Assembly: GCF_000420865.1 (NCBI RefSeq)
Contig: NZ_ATVT01000001.1
Span: 371,997 to 435,996 of the forward strand
Source: Butyrivibrio sp. XPD2006
GTDB lineage: Bacteria > Bacillota > Clostridia > Lachnospirales > Lachnospiraceae
Direction of reading: 5' to 3'
Length of the DNA: 64,000 bases
Shown: in pieces, positions 53,213 through 62,511 of the stretch
Numbering within the stretch: the first letter of the stretch is position 1
Layout: the number at the start of each line of letters is the position of its first letter
Notes under the pieces: generated by a model
The model's input: only the letters and a program-made list of their open reading frames with translations
Told to the model about the DNA's origin: nothing
Database searches by the model: none
Made by a program: the position numbers and the translations under genes

Positions 53213-54438
53213 TAAATATTGGTCCTTACTATCCTTGGCTTGTAGCCGTGTTCATTGAGCGCATTTATGATCTGCTCTTTGTGCTCGGTTCCAAAAGCCT
53301 CTAAAGTTATTCTAAGCTCAACTGCAGCATTTCTGTTGATTGAAACGAACTGGTTATGCTCTAATTTTATTACATTTCCCTTTACATCGGCAATAATTCC
53401 GGATACTCTTGATAATTCACCCGGCTTGTCAGGTAAAAGAACTGATACAGTGAATATACGGTCTCTCATGATAAGACCCTGCTGAACTACTGAGGACATC
53501 GTTATGATATCCATGTTTCCACCTGAAAGAACACAGGCAACCTTTTTATCCTTAAGGTCAAGCTGCTTGAGCGCAGCAACTGATAAAAGGCCGGAATTCT
53601 CGACAACCATCTTGTGATTCTCAACCATATCGAGGAAAGAAACAACAAGATCCTCGTCAGGTACAGTTATTATCTCATCAATATTTTTCCGGAGGTATGG
53701 GAAAATATGCTCTCCCGGAGTCTTAACCGCAGTACCGTCGGCGATTGTATTAACTGTCGGAAGAGTTACAACGTGTCCTGCCTTGAAAGACTCCTGCATG
53801 CAGTTAGCACCAGCAGGTTCAACACCGATTACCTTTATCTTGGGATTTAGGAGTTTAGCAAGGGTTGAAACACCTGTTGCAAGTCCGCCTCCTCCGATTG
53901 GAACGAGAATAACATCAACAGTAGGAAGCTCTTTAATGATCTCCATGGCAATTGTGCCCTGTCCTGTAGCAACATCAAGATCATCGAAAGGATGAACCAG
54001 TGTATATCCGTTTTCTTCAGCAAGCTCTAAAGCTTTCTGGTAAGCTTCATCGTAAACATCTCCGTAAAGCACAACTTCTGCTCCCAGAGCTTTGGTCCTG
54101 TTTACTTTTATAAGAGGTGTTGACGTAGGCATGCAGATTACAGCCTTAACTCCATACTGCTTTGCAGCATAAGCAACACCCTGCGCATGGTTTCCGGCAG
54201 ATGCTGTTATAAGTCCTTTACTGCGTTCTTCATCTGTAAGAGTCGTGATCTTGTAATAAGCTCCGCGCACCTTGTATGCGCCGGTTCTCTGCAGGTTCTC
54301 AGGTTTAAGATAAACCTTGCCGCCTGTCATACTGCTCCAGTAATCAGAGTAAATAAGCTTAGTCTCAAGAGTTACTTTCTTGACGTCCTCATAAGCTTCT
54401 TCAAATTTGTCCAGGGTCATTTTCTTTTCGTCAGCCAT
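53212..54438 (-). CDS. ilvA: Threonine ammonia-lyase (threonine dehydratase) with ACT domain
   Basis: This PLP enzyme deaminates threonine to 2-oxobutanoate, the first isoleucine step or a catabolic route. The 408-residue protein has QRTGAYKVRGA (PLP Lys), ITASAGNHAQGVAYAA, VPIGGGGLATGVS and SGGNMDI, and a C-terminal ACT-like regulatory domain. I chose the ATG at 54438 (MADEKKMTLDKFEE), eight bases after AGGAG, overlapping ftsY by eight bases. The single ACT makes it closer to TdcB/short-IlvA types. ilvE lies at the other end of the window. Confidence 0.92.
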   Translation of the reverse strand: MADEKKMTLDKFEEAYEDVKKVTLETKLIYSDYWSSMTGGKVYLKPENLQRTGAYKVRGAYYKITTLTDEERSKGLITASAGNHAQGVAYAAKQYGVKAVICMPTSTPLIKVNRTKALGAEVVLYGDVYDEAYQKALELAEENGYTLVHPFDDLDVATGQGTIAMEIIKELPTVDVILVPIGGGGLATGVSTLAKLLNPKIKVIGVEPAGANCMQESFKAGHVVTLPTVNTIADGTAVKTPGEHIFPYLRKNIDEIITVPDEDLVVSFLDMVENHKMVVENSGLLSVAALKQLDLKDKKVACVLSGGNMDIITMSSVVQQGLIMRDRIFTVSVLLPDKPGELSRVSGIIADVKGNVIKLEHNQFVSINRNAAVELRITLEAFGTEHKEQIINALNEHGYKPRIVRTNI

Positions 54439-55396
54439 CACTGTTCTCCTGTTCTTCATCTTGTTCTATGTCATCTCTTCTTATATCAAAGAGAGCATCT
54501 ACAAACTCATCTGAATTAAATCTTTCAAGGTCATCAATACCTTCACCCACACCGACATATTTAACCGGTATATTGAGCTCTGATACAATGGCGACAGCAA
54601 TTCCTCCCTTGGCGGTTCCGTCAAGCTTGGTAAGAACTATTCCGGTAAGATCTGCAGCTTCACCGAATTCTCTTGCCTGATTTATCGCATTCTGACCTGT
54701 TGTTCCATCCAATACGATAAAGTTTTCTCTGCAAATACCAGGAAGCTCCTTATCAATTATCCTGTTCATCTTGGCAAGCTCTTCCATAAGATTTTTCTTG
54801 TTATGCAGTCTGCCTGCGGTATCAACTATAAGAATATCGCAATCTCTTGCCTTAAAAGCAGAAGTGGCATCATAGATTACACTGGCGGGATCGCCTCCCT
54901 CTCTACCGGTTATAATTGGAGTCTGAGCCCTCTCAGCCCATGTTGCAAGCTGCTCTGTCGCAGCCGCTCTGTATGTGTCTGCCGCAGCGATTATAACCTT
55001 TTTGCCTTTGTTTCTAAATATTGAAGCAAGCTTACCGACAGTAGTTGTCTTGCCTACTCCGTTTACTCCAATAATGAAAATAATGGTTTTCTTATCCTCG
55101 AAGGCATAATCGTCTCCGTCAGTTTTCATCTGCTCTCTGATATCTTCTATCAAAAGCTGCTTGCACTCTTTACGGTGGATGATTCCCTTCTCTTTTACCT
55201 GCTCACGCAGTTTGTCCAGAATTCTGCTGGTGGCATTGATGCCGATATCCGCCATGATAAGGACTTCTTCCAGTTCTTCGTAGAAATCCTCATCTATAAA
55301 TGCATCATCGTAAAAGACATTGTCCATTCCCCAAAGGAATTTATCTCTGGTCTTAGCAAGTCCTATCTGTAGTTTCGCAAAAAAGCCCTTTGCCAT
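54431..55396 (-). CDS. ftsY: Signal recognition particle receptor FtsY
   Basis: FtsY is the GTPase that receives Ffh-ribosome complexes at the membrane. The 321-residue protein has the short N domain, then GVNGVGKTTTVGKLASIF, DTAGRLHNKKNLMEEL, TKLDGTAKGG and a DGT-type end. It lacks the long acidic A domain of E. coli, normal for Firmicutes. It overlaps smc by one base (TAATG). Confidence 0.97.
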   Translation of the reverse strand: MAKGFFAKLQIGLAKTRDKFLWGMDNVFYDDAFIDEDFYEELEEVLIMADIGINATSRILDKLREQVKEKGIIHRKECKQLLIEDIREQMKTDGDDYAFEDKKTIIFIIGVNGVGKTTTVGKLASIFRNKGKKVIIAAADTYRAAATEQLATWAERAQTPIITGREGGDPASVIYDATSAFKARDCDILIVDTAGRLHNKKNLMEELAKMNRIIDKELPGICRENFIVLDGTTGQNAINQAREFGEAADLTGIVLTKLDGTAKGGIAVAIVSELNIPVKYVGVGEGIDDLERFNSDEFVDALFDIRRDDIEQDEEQENSDG

Positions 55397-58300
55397 TAAT
55401 TTGTAAGCTCCTTATCAATCAGGTTAACGCTGACAAGGGTTGACACACCCTTCTCCTGCATGGTGATTCCGTACAGTCTGTCCGCACTTTCCATTGTACC
55501 TCTTCTGTGCGTGATAACAATGAACTGAGTGCTTGAAAGCTTGTGGAGATATTTCGCAAAGCGGACAACATTGTTCTCATCGAGGGCAGCCTCGATCTCA
55601 TCAAGAAGACAGAATGGTGAAGGCTTCAGGTTCTGGATAGCGAACAAAAGAGCTATTGCAGTAAGAGCCTTTTCTCCTCCGGACATCTGCATCATGTTGA
55701 CCAGCTTTTTGCCCGGTGGCTGTGCATTGATCCTGATACCTGCTTCTAGTACATCTTCCCCTTCAGCAAGCTCAAGTGCTCCGTGACCACCGCCAAACAT
55801 TTCCTTGAATACCTTATCGAACTCTTTGTTGATGAGCTCAAACTGCTCAATGAACTGCTTGCGCATAGATTCATCAAGGTCTTTAATGATCTCCTTAAGC
55901 TGCTGCTCAGCTTCGATGAGATCATCGTGCTGTGTCTTCATGAAAGTATATCTCTCCATGAGGTTTTTATAATCCTCAATGGCATTTACGTTAACATCGC
56001 CAAGCTTTTTGATTGAATCCTTAAGAGAATGAGTCTCCTTTCTCATCGAAGGTATATCAGTCATCTCTTCATCTCTCATTGCAGCTGCGTCAGCAAGAGT
56101 GATCTCGTACTCATTCCACATGTAGTTGATCTGAGATTCAATTGCTTCCTGGCATTTTTCCTTCTTGCCGACAAGTCTGATAACTTCTTTTTCAAGATCA
56201 GACATCTGCTTGTTGAGCTCCTGGGTCTTCTCAAAGAAATCCTTCTGAGAGAGAGAAAGAGCATTCTTGGCTTCCTTTTTCTCCTCAAGTTCCTTGGTTG
56301 CATCTGTCTGGACATCGGTTGAAGCTTCAATTGTAAGCCTTATTTCTTCAATATCCTTTTTGGACTGTTCAAGGGTTTCATTATTTTTCTTGATGGTTTC
56401 AAGGATCTCCTCAAGAGATTCCTCTTCGCTCTCAATATCACTGTTTATACGATCGAGAGTCTGTTTCTGGAAGTCCTGCTTCTGAACAATCTTCTCGAAT
56501 TCAATGTCCCACTTGGCAACATTCTCGTTCTTAAGTTCTTCCTCATTATGCAGCGTTTCAAGCTGTCCCTGGAAGGATTCAACCTTCTCTGAGCACTTTT
56601 TCTCAAGTTCTTCGGATTCTGCAAGCTGAGTAAGCGCTTCTTCCTTCTCAGCCGCTATCTCAGCAAGCTTGCTTTCTATCTCTGCATTTTCGGTCTTAAG
56701 GTCAGAATATGATCCCTTTTGCTCTTCCTGCTTCTTTTCTTCGTTTTCTACATTTATTCTTGCAGTATTCTGAGCAATGAATTTGCCCTGAAGCTCTGTT
56801 CGGAGCTCTTCGGCAAGGGCACGAAGTTCGTTTCTCTTTGCCTTGGAATCATCGATTTCCTTCTGGATATCTTCTACCTTTTGTTTATACTTTTTCACGT
56901 TCTTTTCAAGGTCTTCCATCTCTCTTCGTCTTCCAAGGAGATTGGAATTGTTTTTGAACGCACCACCACTGATAGCTCCGCCGGGAACAAGAAGTTCTCC
57001 CTCAAGAGTTACCATTCTTACTGTGTAATTGTATTTACGGGCAATCTTAACCGCGTTGTCTACATTATCGACAGCAACGATCCTGCCAAGCATAGCTTTC
57101 GCAACTTTTTGGTACTTGGGATCGGTATTAACAAGTTCATCAGCCATTCCCAGAACACCGGGTTCATTAAGTGCTTCTTTGGCCTTGAGTTCCGGAGGAT
57201 TATCAAGAGATGTAAGAGGAAGGAATGTTGCTCTTCCTGCTTTTGACTGCTTGAGGTAAGCGATCATCTCTTTGGCTGTCTCTTCATTGTCTGTTACAAT
57301 GTTCTGAATATTACCACCGAGAGCAACTTCAATAGCTGTCTCGTATTTGGGCTCAGTCTTGATAATATCGGCAACAACACCGATAATTCCCTTTGTGTCT
57401 TCCTTGCGCTCCATGACTTTCTTGACACTACCGCCATAGCCTTCATATCTCTCTGTGAGATTTGCAAGTGCCTCTAGTCTGGATTTTTCCTGCTGATAGA
57501 GTTCCTGAGTCTTGCGAAGCTCCGTATCCTTGATGCTCATGTTTTCACGAATGCTCAGAACTTCTTTCTCGGTTTCTTTCTGCTTCTTGTTCATCTCAGA
57601 GATTTCAGCCGTAATGCTGTCAAACTCATCTCTGAGCCTTTTAAGAGTCTCTTCCTGTCTGGACTCATCAGAACGTGCTCTTACAAGCTTACCTGTAAGT
57701 TCAGCCTTTCTGATGTTCACCTGTTCCTTCATGGTATCAAGTGAACTCAGCTTGGACTTAATGTTAGCTCTTGTACTGAGCGTATTTATGATTGTGCTCT
57801 TGCACTCCTCAATCTCATTGTTGATGTTTTCTATCTGTGAAAGAGTAGCTTCAAGCTCTTTTCTTGCCTTATCCCTGTCAGCCTGCAGACTTCCGGCTTC
57901 CTTGTCTATTGTCTCTTTTTCTTCAAGATATTTATCTCTTTCTGCATATCTGACTTCCAGCTTTTCACGCTCATCTTTTTCTCTTTTCTTGAAATGAGCA
58001 TCATTATCAGAGGCAGACTTGATCTTCTCGTTAAGGATTCCGATCTGACCTTCAAGCTTTTCTCTCTTGACGGATGAATCAGTGATCCTGGCTCTTGCCT
58101 CATCTATTTCTTTGTCTATTTCTTCCAGCTGTTTCTGGATATTTTCGTATTCTTCTTTGGTTTTCTCGTAGCTCTCTTTTGCCTCATCAAGAGCATGAGT
58201 AGCTATTTCATGATTCTTCTCAGCTTCTTCAAATTGCTGCTTTTGCGCCTTGTTTTCTACAAGGAACATATTTACATCCAGAGTTTTAAGTCTTTCACGA

Positions 58301-58953
58301 AGTCGCAGGAACTCTTTGGCTACTTCAGACTGCTTCTCAAGTGGGCCAACCTGCTTCTCGAGCTCTGAAAGAATGTCGGAAAGTCTGGTAAGGTTGATCT
58401 TTTCCTCTTCGAGCTTCTTGATAGCTGTTTCCTTGCGGGTCTTAAATTTAACGATACCGGCAGCTTCATCAAATAGATTTCTTCTGTCTTCCGGCTTGCT
58501 TGAGAGTATCTGGTCAATCTGGCCCTGTCCAATAATGGAATATCCCTCTTTACCGATACCTGTATCCATAAAGAGCTCATTGACATCCTTAAGCCTGCAG
58601 GATGAGCCATTAATCATATATTCACTCTCTCCCGAGCGGTAAAGACGCCTGGAGACAGTTACTTCATCATAATCGATTGCAAGGGAATGGTCAGAATTAT
58701 CCAATGTGATGGCAACATAAGCATAGCCAAGAGGCTTACGAAGCTCTGTGCCTGAGAAAATAACATCCTGCATGGATCCGCCACGCAGCTGTTTTATACG
58801 CTGTTCACCTAAAACCCATCTGACAGCATCAGCAACATTACTCTTTCCTGAGCCGTTGGGTCCTACGATTCCGGTTATACCGTTATGAAAATCGAATTTA
58901 ATCTTATTCGCAAAAGACTTAAAGCCATGGATCTCAATACTTTTTAAGTACAT
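55396..58953 (-). CDS. smc: Chromosome segregation ATPase SMC
   Basis: The 1185-residue protein has the N-terminal Walker A GPNGSGKSNVADAVRWVLGEQ, long coiled-coil arms, and a central hinge (about 510-660, with VATGGNIQNIVTD-like text and GAISGGAF). The C-terminal signature is MSGGEKALTAIALLFAIQ, followed by Walker B CLLDEIEAALDENNV. It acts with ScpA/ScpB in chromosome compaction. rnc upstream overlaps by one base; the rnc-smc-ftsY order is classical for Firmicutes. Confidence 0.97.
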   Translation of the reverse strand: MYLKSIEIHGFKSFANKIKFDFHNGITGIVGPNGSGKSNVADAVRWVLGEQRIKQLRGGSMQDVIFSGTELRKPLGYAYVAITLDNSDHSLAIDYDEVTVSRRLYRSGESEYMINGSSCRLKDVNELFMDTGIGKEGYSIIGQGQIDQILSSKPEDRRNLFDEAAGIVKFKTRKETAIKKLEEEKINLTRLSDILSELEKQVGPLEKQSEVAKEFLRLRERLKTLDVNMFLVENKAQKQQFEEAEKNHEIATHALDEAKESYEKTKEEYENIQKQLEEIDKEIDEARARITDSSVKREKLEGQIGILNEKIKSASDNDAHFKKREKDEREKLEVRYAERDKYLEEKETIDKEAGSLQADRDKARKELEATLSQIENINNEIEECKSTIINTLSTRANIKSKLSSLDTMKEQVNIRKAELTGKLVRARSDESRQEETLKRLRDEFDSITAEISEMNKKQKETEKEVLSIRENMSIKDTELRKTQELYQQEKSRLEALANLTERYEGYGGSVKKVMERKEDTKGIIGVVADIIKTEPKYETAIEVALGGNIQNIVTDNEETAKEMIAYLKQSKAGRATFLPLTSLDNPPELKAKEALNEPGVLGMADELVNTDPKYQKVAKAMLGRIVAVDNVDNAVKIARKYNYTVRMVTLEGELLVPGGAISGGAFKNNSNLLGRRREMEDLEKNVKKYKQKVEDIQKEIDDSKAKRNELRALAEELRTELQGKFIAQNTARINVENEEKKQEEQKGSYSDLKTENAEIESKLAEIAAEKEEALTQLAESEELEKKCSEKVESFQGQLETLHNEEELKNENVAKWDIEFEKIVQKQDFQKQTLDRINSDIESEEESLEEILETIKKNNETLEQSKKDIEEIRLTIEASTDVQTDATKELEEKKEAKNALSLSQKDFFEKTQELNKQMSDLEKEVIRLVGKKEKCQEAIESQINYMWNEYEITLADAAAMRDEEMTDIPSMRKETHSLKDSIKKLGDVNVNAIEDYKNLMERYTFMKTQHDDLIEAEQQLKEIIKDLDESMRKQFIEQFELINKEFDKVFKEMFGGGHGALELAEGEDVLEAGIRINAQPPGKKLVNMMQMSGGEKALTAIALLFAIQNLKPSPFCLLDEIEAALDENNVVRFAKYLHKLSSTQFIVITHRRGTMESADRLYGITMQEKGVSTLVSVNLIDKELTN

Positions 58954-59648
58954 TACTGCTTATTCTTCAATACAAGAAGAGCCCGGTAGGCCGCTTTCTG
59001 CTCTGCAGCCTTCTTGGTCTTTCCTGTCCCCTCTCCCAAATTCTTGTCGCCGACATAAACGCGGACCTCAAATATTTTATCATGTTCAGGTCCACTTTCG
59101 CCACATATTTCATACCTTACTTCGCCCAAATTTTCTCCCTGGGCTTTTTCCTGAAGTAATGACTTACTGTCTCCAAACATCTCCACAGCATCAGTATTTG
59201 TAAGTACATAGCTATCGATAAAACGCTTGGATTCTTCTATTCCGCCATCAAGGAAAAGAGCTCCTATAACAGCTTCCATAACATCGGCAATGATGGATTC
59301 TTTATTTCTTCCACCAGTAGCCTCTTCTCCCTTGCCAAGCAAAATATATTCCTTGAGACTAAGCTGCTGCGCGTCATATGCAAGAGCGCCTTCACAAACA
59401 AGAGAAGCTCTCATCTTTGACATCTGTCCCTCTTTTTTATCAGGGAATTTTCTGAACAGATAGGCACTTGAAATCATCTCCAAAACAGCATCTCCAAGAA
59501 ATTCAAGCCTCTCATAGTCAGGTCTTTTATTGATCTTCTGTTCGTTTACAAAAGAGCTGTGAGTAAATGCCTGTATAAGAAGCTCCTTATCACGGAATGT
59601 GTAGCCTATCATCTGTTCAAATCTGCTTATATCTGCATCTTTTAACAT
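58953..59648 (-). CDS. rnc: Ribonuclease III
   Basis: This double-strand RNA endonuclease processes rRNA and mRNAs. The 231-residue protein has YERLEFLGDAVLEMISSAYL (signature with catalytic Glu/Asp), VMEAVIGALFLDGG, and a C-terminal double-strand RNA-binding domain with GEGTGKTKKAAEQKAAYRAL. It follows acpP by 55 bases containing a strong hairpin. Confidence 0.97.
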   Translation of the reverse strand: MLKDADISRFEQMIGYTFRDKELLIQAFTHSSFVNEQKINKRPDYERLEFLGDAVLEMISSAYLFRKFPDKKEGQMSKMRASLVCEGALAYDAQQLSLKEYILLGKGEEATGGRNKESIIADVMEAVIGALFLDGGIEESKRFIDSYVLTNTDAVEMFGDSKSLLQEKAQGENLGEVRYEICGESGPEHDKIFEVRVYVGDKNLGEGTGKTKKAAEQKAAYRALLVLKNKQ

Positions 59649-59670
59649 AATTTCTCCATAATATAAATAA

Positions 59671-59695
59671 TGAGGCAGCTTTCAAAGCCGCCTCA
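59671..59695 (-). terminator. Strong hairpin between acpP and rnc
   Basis: TGAGGCGGCTT and AAGCTGCCTCA form an 11-bp stem (one G-T pair) with a three-base loop, followed by TTATTTATATT rather than a clean T-run. It may act as an attenuator or as an mRNA-stabilising 3' end for the abundant acpP message. Confidence 0.65.
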
Positions 59696-59703
59696 GACAA
59701 AAC

Positions 59704-59940
59704 TTATTTACTTGCGATTGCGCTCTTGAGGAGTTCTACGGCCTCTCCTACAGTAGTGATATTCTCTGTCTTCTCTGGATCGATCTGTACATCAAATTCA
59801 TCCTCAAGCCCCATTATGATCTGGAAAAGATCAAGTGAATCTGCTCCAAGATCCTCTGTAAATGTTGTCTCTGGCTTAATCTCATCAGGATCAACATTAA
59901 GTACGTTTGCAATAACTTCTTTCATCTTCTCGAATTCCAT
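59704..59940 (-). CDS. acpP: Acyl carrier protein
   Basis: The 78-residue acidic protein has the phosphopantetheine attachment Ser in LGADSLDLFQIIM and the usual DEFDVQIDPEKTENITTVGEAVELL tail. It carries growing fatty acyl chains. It follows plsX, matching the plsX-acpP pairing that links fatty acid and phospholipid synthesis. Confidence 0.97.
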   Translation of the reverse strand: MEFEKMKEVIANVLNVDPDEIKPETTFTEDLGADSLDLFQIIMGLEDEFDVQIDPEKTENITTVGEAVELLKSAIASK

Positions 59941-59983
59941 TTTAAATCTCCGTTCCTTTTATAAAATATTTCAGCACGTTTTA

Positions 59984-60988
59984 TCACTCTGATATCTTTG
60001 CGCTAATCTTCTCACTAATTTTCTGTTCTGTAAAGGTTACACACTGCAAAATAGAGTTTTTAACCTCTATTTCATTGGCGCTTCCGTGAGTCTTGACTAC
60101 AAGGCCTTTCAGTCCAAGCATAGGAGCTCCGCCATACTGATCAAGACTGTAATTTGAAAGTGACTTCTTGAGGTCGTCTTTTATAAGAAGTGCTCCGATC
60201 TTGGTCTTAAGACTGCTCATGAGGCTGCCCTTTATGATATGCATCATTGACTTGGCAACGCCTTCATACATCTTAAGGATTACATTTCCTGTAAACGCCT
60301 CACAGACAATGATATCCGCTCCACCTGCAGGGATATCTCTCGCCTCAACACTTCCGATGAAGTTGATATCAGGACAGTTCTTAAGAAGCGGGAATGTCTC
60401 TTTTACAAGAGCATTACCTTTCTCTTCCTCGGCACCGATATTAACAATGCCGACAGTCGGATTCTTGATTCCCATGATGTTCTCCATATAAACGGTTCCC
60501 ATCTTGGCAAACTGAACAAGGTGTGATGATCTTGCATCAACGTTGGCCCCACAGTCAATAAGAAGTGATGTGCCCTTCTCAGTAGGAATAAGCGGTGCAA
60601 GCGGCGCTCTGTCTACTCCCTTGAGCCTTCCGACTATTACCTGTCCGCCTACAAGAGTAGCTCCTGTACTTCCGGCAGATACATATGCATCAGCTTCTCC
60701 GTGTGCAACCATATACATGGCCTTTACTATAGAAGAATCCTTCTTCTTACGGATTGCCATTACAGGTGGCTCAGCCATTTCAATGACTTCGGTAGCATTA
60801 ACTACCTCGATCTTGTCCTTGGGATAGTCATATTTGGAAAGTTCTGCATTTACAACTTCCTCCTGACCTACAAGGAATACCTTGAGATTACTATTCTCCT
60901 TAACAGCATCGACACTGCCTTTAACTGTTACGAAAGGAGCATTATCTCCGCCCATGGCATCAACTGCAACTCTGACAAGTTCAGACAT
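59984..60988 (-). CDS. plsX: Phosphate acyltransferase PlsX
   Basis: PlsX makes acyl-phosphate from acyl-ACP for PlsY. The 334-residue protein has VAVDAMGGDNAP at the start, SAGSTGATLVGG, and the C-terminal GLVVKTHGSANEIEVKNSI block. Its substrate source acpP is next, and its partner plsY lies at 25751-26431. The promoter at 61046-61074 partly overlaps the rpmF terminator. Confidence 0.97.
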   Translation of the reverse strand: MSELVRVAVDAMGGDNAPFVTVKGSVDAVKENSNLKVFLVGQEEVVNAELSKYDYPKDKIEVVNATEVIEMAEPPVMAIRKKKDSSIVKAMYMVAHGEADAYVSAGSTGATLVGGQVIVGRLKGVDRAPLAPLIPTEKGTSLLIDCGANVDARSSHLVQFAKMGTVYMENIMGIKNPTVGIVNIGAEEEKGNALVKETFPLLKNCPDINFIGSVEARDIPAGGADIIVCEAFTGNVILKMYEGVAKSMMHIIKGSLMSSLKTKIGALLIKDDLKKSLSNYSLDQYGGAPMLGLKGLVVKTHGSANEIEVKNSILQCVTFTEQKISEKISAKISE

Positions 60989-61045
60989 CTTAAGTCCATC
61001 CTCAAATTATTTTGCGTGTGAAAAGAAAATCCGCAATCTTTAAAC

Positions 61046-61074
61046 ATTCTACTAAAGTGCTATACAAAAATCAA
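61046..61074 (-). promoter_or_regulatory. Promoter of plsX-acpP operon, -35 overlapping the rpmF terminator
   Basis: TTGATT (61069-61074) and TAGAAT (61046-61051), minus strand, are separated by exactly 17 bases. The first two bases of the -35 are the end of the terminator stem, and the rest is its T-tract. Confidence 0.75.
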
Positions 61075-61102
61075 GGCTTTCCGGATAGTTCCGGAAAGCC
61101 TT
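61073..61102 (-). terminator. Terminator of rpmF
   Basis: AAGGCTTTCCGGA and TCCGGAAAGCCTT form a perfect 13-bp stem with a four-base loop, followed by GATTTTTG on the minus strand. It lies 33 bases after the rpmF stop. Confidence 0.88.
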
Positions 61103-61134
61103 TATTCTTTGTAAAAATGAGGTTTTACTAAAAA

Positions 61135-61317
61135 TTAATCCTCAACTTCAACAATGCTCTTCTTATTGTAATAGCCGCACTTCTTGCATGCGCAATGTGG
61201 CTGCATAAGAGCTCCACAGTGACTGCACTTAACCAGTGTAGGAGCTGTCATTTTCCAGTTAGCTCTTCTCTGATCTCTGTGGCCTTTTGATGACTTATTC
61301 TTAGGGCAGATTGACAT
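61135..61317 (-). CDS. rpmF: 50S ribosomal protein L32 (zinc-ribbon form)
   Basis: The 60-residue protein starts MSICPKNKSSKGHRDQRRANW and has a Cys4 zinc ribbon: CSHCGALMQPHCACKKCGYY. It is thus the C+ form, which needs zinc. An AGGAGGT ribosome site precedes the ATG. A strong promoter (61404-61432) and an 8-bp leader hairpin lie upstream. Confidence 0.96.
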   Translation of the reverse strand: MSICPKNKSSKGHRDQRRANWKMTAPTLVKCSHCGALMQPHCACKKCGYYNKKSIVEVED

Positions 61318-61351
61318 TTCAGTAACACCTCCTTACTGTATCCGTATAAGA

Positions 61352-61374
61352 AACTGCCTTATTTACAGGCAATT
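61352..61374 (-). promoter_or_regulatory. Hairpin in the rpmF leader
   Basis: AATTGCCT and AGGCAGTT (minus, one G-T pair) form an eight-bp stem with a seven-base loop in the 80-base leader. It is not followed by a T-run. It may be a regulatory or stabilising leader structure. Confidence 0.45.
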
Positions 61375-61403
61375 ATTTACGTTTTTCATTTGCATACTTT
61401 GAT

Positions 61404-61432
61404 ATTGTACTAACAGCGCTTATTTTTGTCAA
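61404..61432 (-). promoter_or_regulatory. Promoter of rpmF
   Basis: TTGACA (61427-61432) and TACAAT (61404-61409), minus strand, are separated by exactly 17 bases. This is one of the two closest matches to consensus in the window. Confidence 0.88.
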
Positions 61433-61532
61433 CAGTTTTTTCATAAAATTGAATCAGCATGATTTACATCTCATATTGCATGACAAAACAATAACAATTT
61501 ATTCTGTTTATTTTACTCATCGAATTAAAAAC

Positions 61533-61561
61533 TTGCAAATAATGAAGTTAAATTGTAAAAT
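61533..61561 (+). promoter_or_regulatory. Promoter of the second AraC-family gene
   Basis: TTGCAA (61533-61538) and TAAAAT (61556-61561) are separated by exactly 17 bases on the plus strand, 42 bases before the start codon. Confidence 0.65.
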
Positions 61562-61602
61562 GTGGGTATTAAAAAGAAAGGGCTTACATCTATCTAATCA
61601 TT

Positions 61603-62463
61603 ATGAAAGAGCTGAATTCCTGTAAAGAGGCAATGGCTAAGAGCATCGAAAACAAGTATTTTGCCGTTGCACATCTGTATAAAGACGAAAAAGCCATGGA
61701 GATGCATATCCATGACTGTTATGAAGTATACTTCTCCATTTCAGGAGGCAAACAGTTCCTTATAGATAATCAGGTTTATGATATTGCTCCTGGAGATCTT
61801 TTCCTTATCAATCAATATGATTCTCATTATCTTACTCAAATTGACAAAGAGCTTCACGAGAGAATTGTAATAATGATAGATCCGGAATATATGAGAAGCA
61901 TTTCCACTGAGGAAACAAACCTCGATGCATGCTTTCAGAACAGATCAGAGCACTTCTCTCACAAGCTAAGCCTTACCCAGGAACAGCAAGGAAGATTCCT
62001 TTATTTCATTAACAAACTTGTTACCAGCAACGGCTACGGACACGATCTTTTAGAGCGCGCAACCTTCACAGAACTCTTTGTCATGATCAATAAGATCGTC
62101 GCTGATAGAGAAAACAATACAGAGGCAGAGAAACCTTCAACCTACAACGAACAGGTTGATTCGATCCTCTCCTATTTAAATAACAACCTTCAATACCCGG
62201 TGAGCATTGGCGACCTCTCCAGACACTTTTATATCAGTGAATCCTACATCTGCAGAATTTTCAAAGCCGCAACCGGAACCACAATAAACAAATACATGAC
62301 CGCTCGCAGAATCTCCATTGCCAAGTCCCTCCTTGCAGAAGGCATTGGCGTCAGTGAAGTCTGCGAACGCTGCGGCTTTTCGGATTACAGTAATTTCTTA
62401 AAAGCATTCACCAAGTCCGTTGGAATCTCACCCAAGAAGTACTCTCAATACTGCAACAAATAA
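61603..62463 (+). CDS. AraC-family regulator with N-terminal cupin domain (second copy)
   Basis: The 286-residue protein has a cupin sensing domain (MHIHDCYEVYFSISGGKQFLIDNQ and APGDLFLINQYDSHYL) and two HTH motifs (VSIGDLSRHFYISESYICRIFKAATG and VSEVCERCGFSDYSNFLKAFTKSVG). It has the same architecture as the regulator at 50377-51243. The start has a weak ribosome site; a second Met at residue 11 with AGAGG close upstream is an alternative. It is monocistronic between divergent rpmF and convergent ilvE. Its target is not visible. Confidence 0.87.
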   Translation: MKELNSCKEAMAKSIENKYFAVAHLYKDEKAMEMHIHDCYEVYFSISGGKQFLIDNQVYDIAPGDLFLINQYDSHYLTQIDKELHERIVIMIDPEYMRSISTEETNLDACFQNRSEHFSHKLSLTQEQQGRFLYFINKLVTSNGYGHDLLERATFTELFVMINKIVADRENNTEAEKPSTYNEQVDSILSYLNNNLQYPVSIGDLSRHFYISESYICRIFKAATGTTINKYMTARRISIAKSLLAEGIGVSEVCERCGFSDYSNFLKAFTKSVGISPKKYSQYCNK

Positions 62464-62464
62464 A

Positions 62465-62495
62465 AAGTGCTCCGGATAAATTCTCCGGAGCGCTT
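62465..62495. terminator. Bidirectional terminator between the AraC gene and ilvE
   Basis: AAGTGCTCCGGA and TCCGGAGCGCTT form a 12-bp stem (one G-T pair) with a seven-base loop. The minus strand continues TTTTTATTT, so it serves ilvE best; the plus strand has a weak T-run. Confidence 0.85.
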
Positions 62496-62511
62496 CATTA
62501 TTTTAATATAA

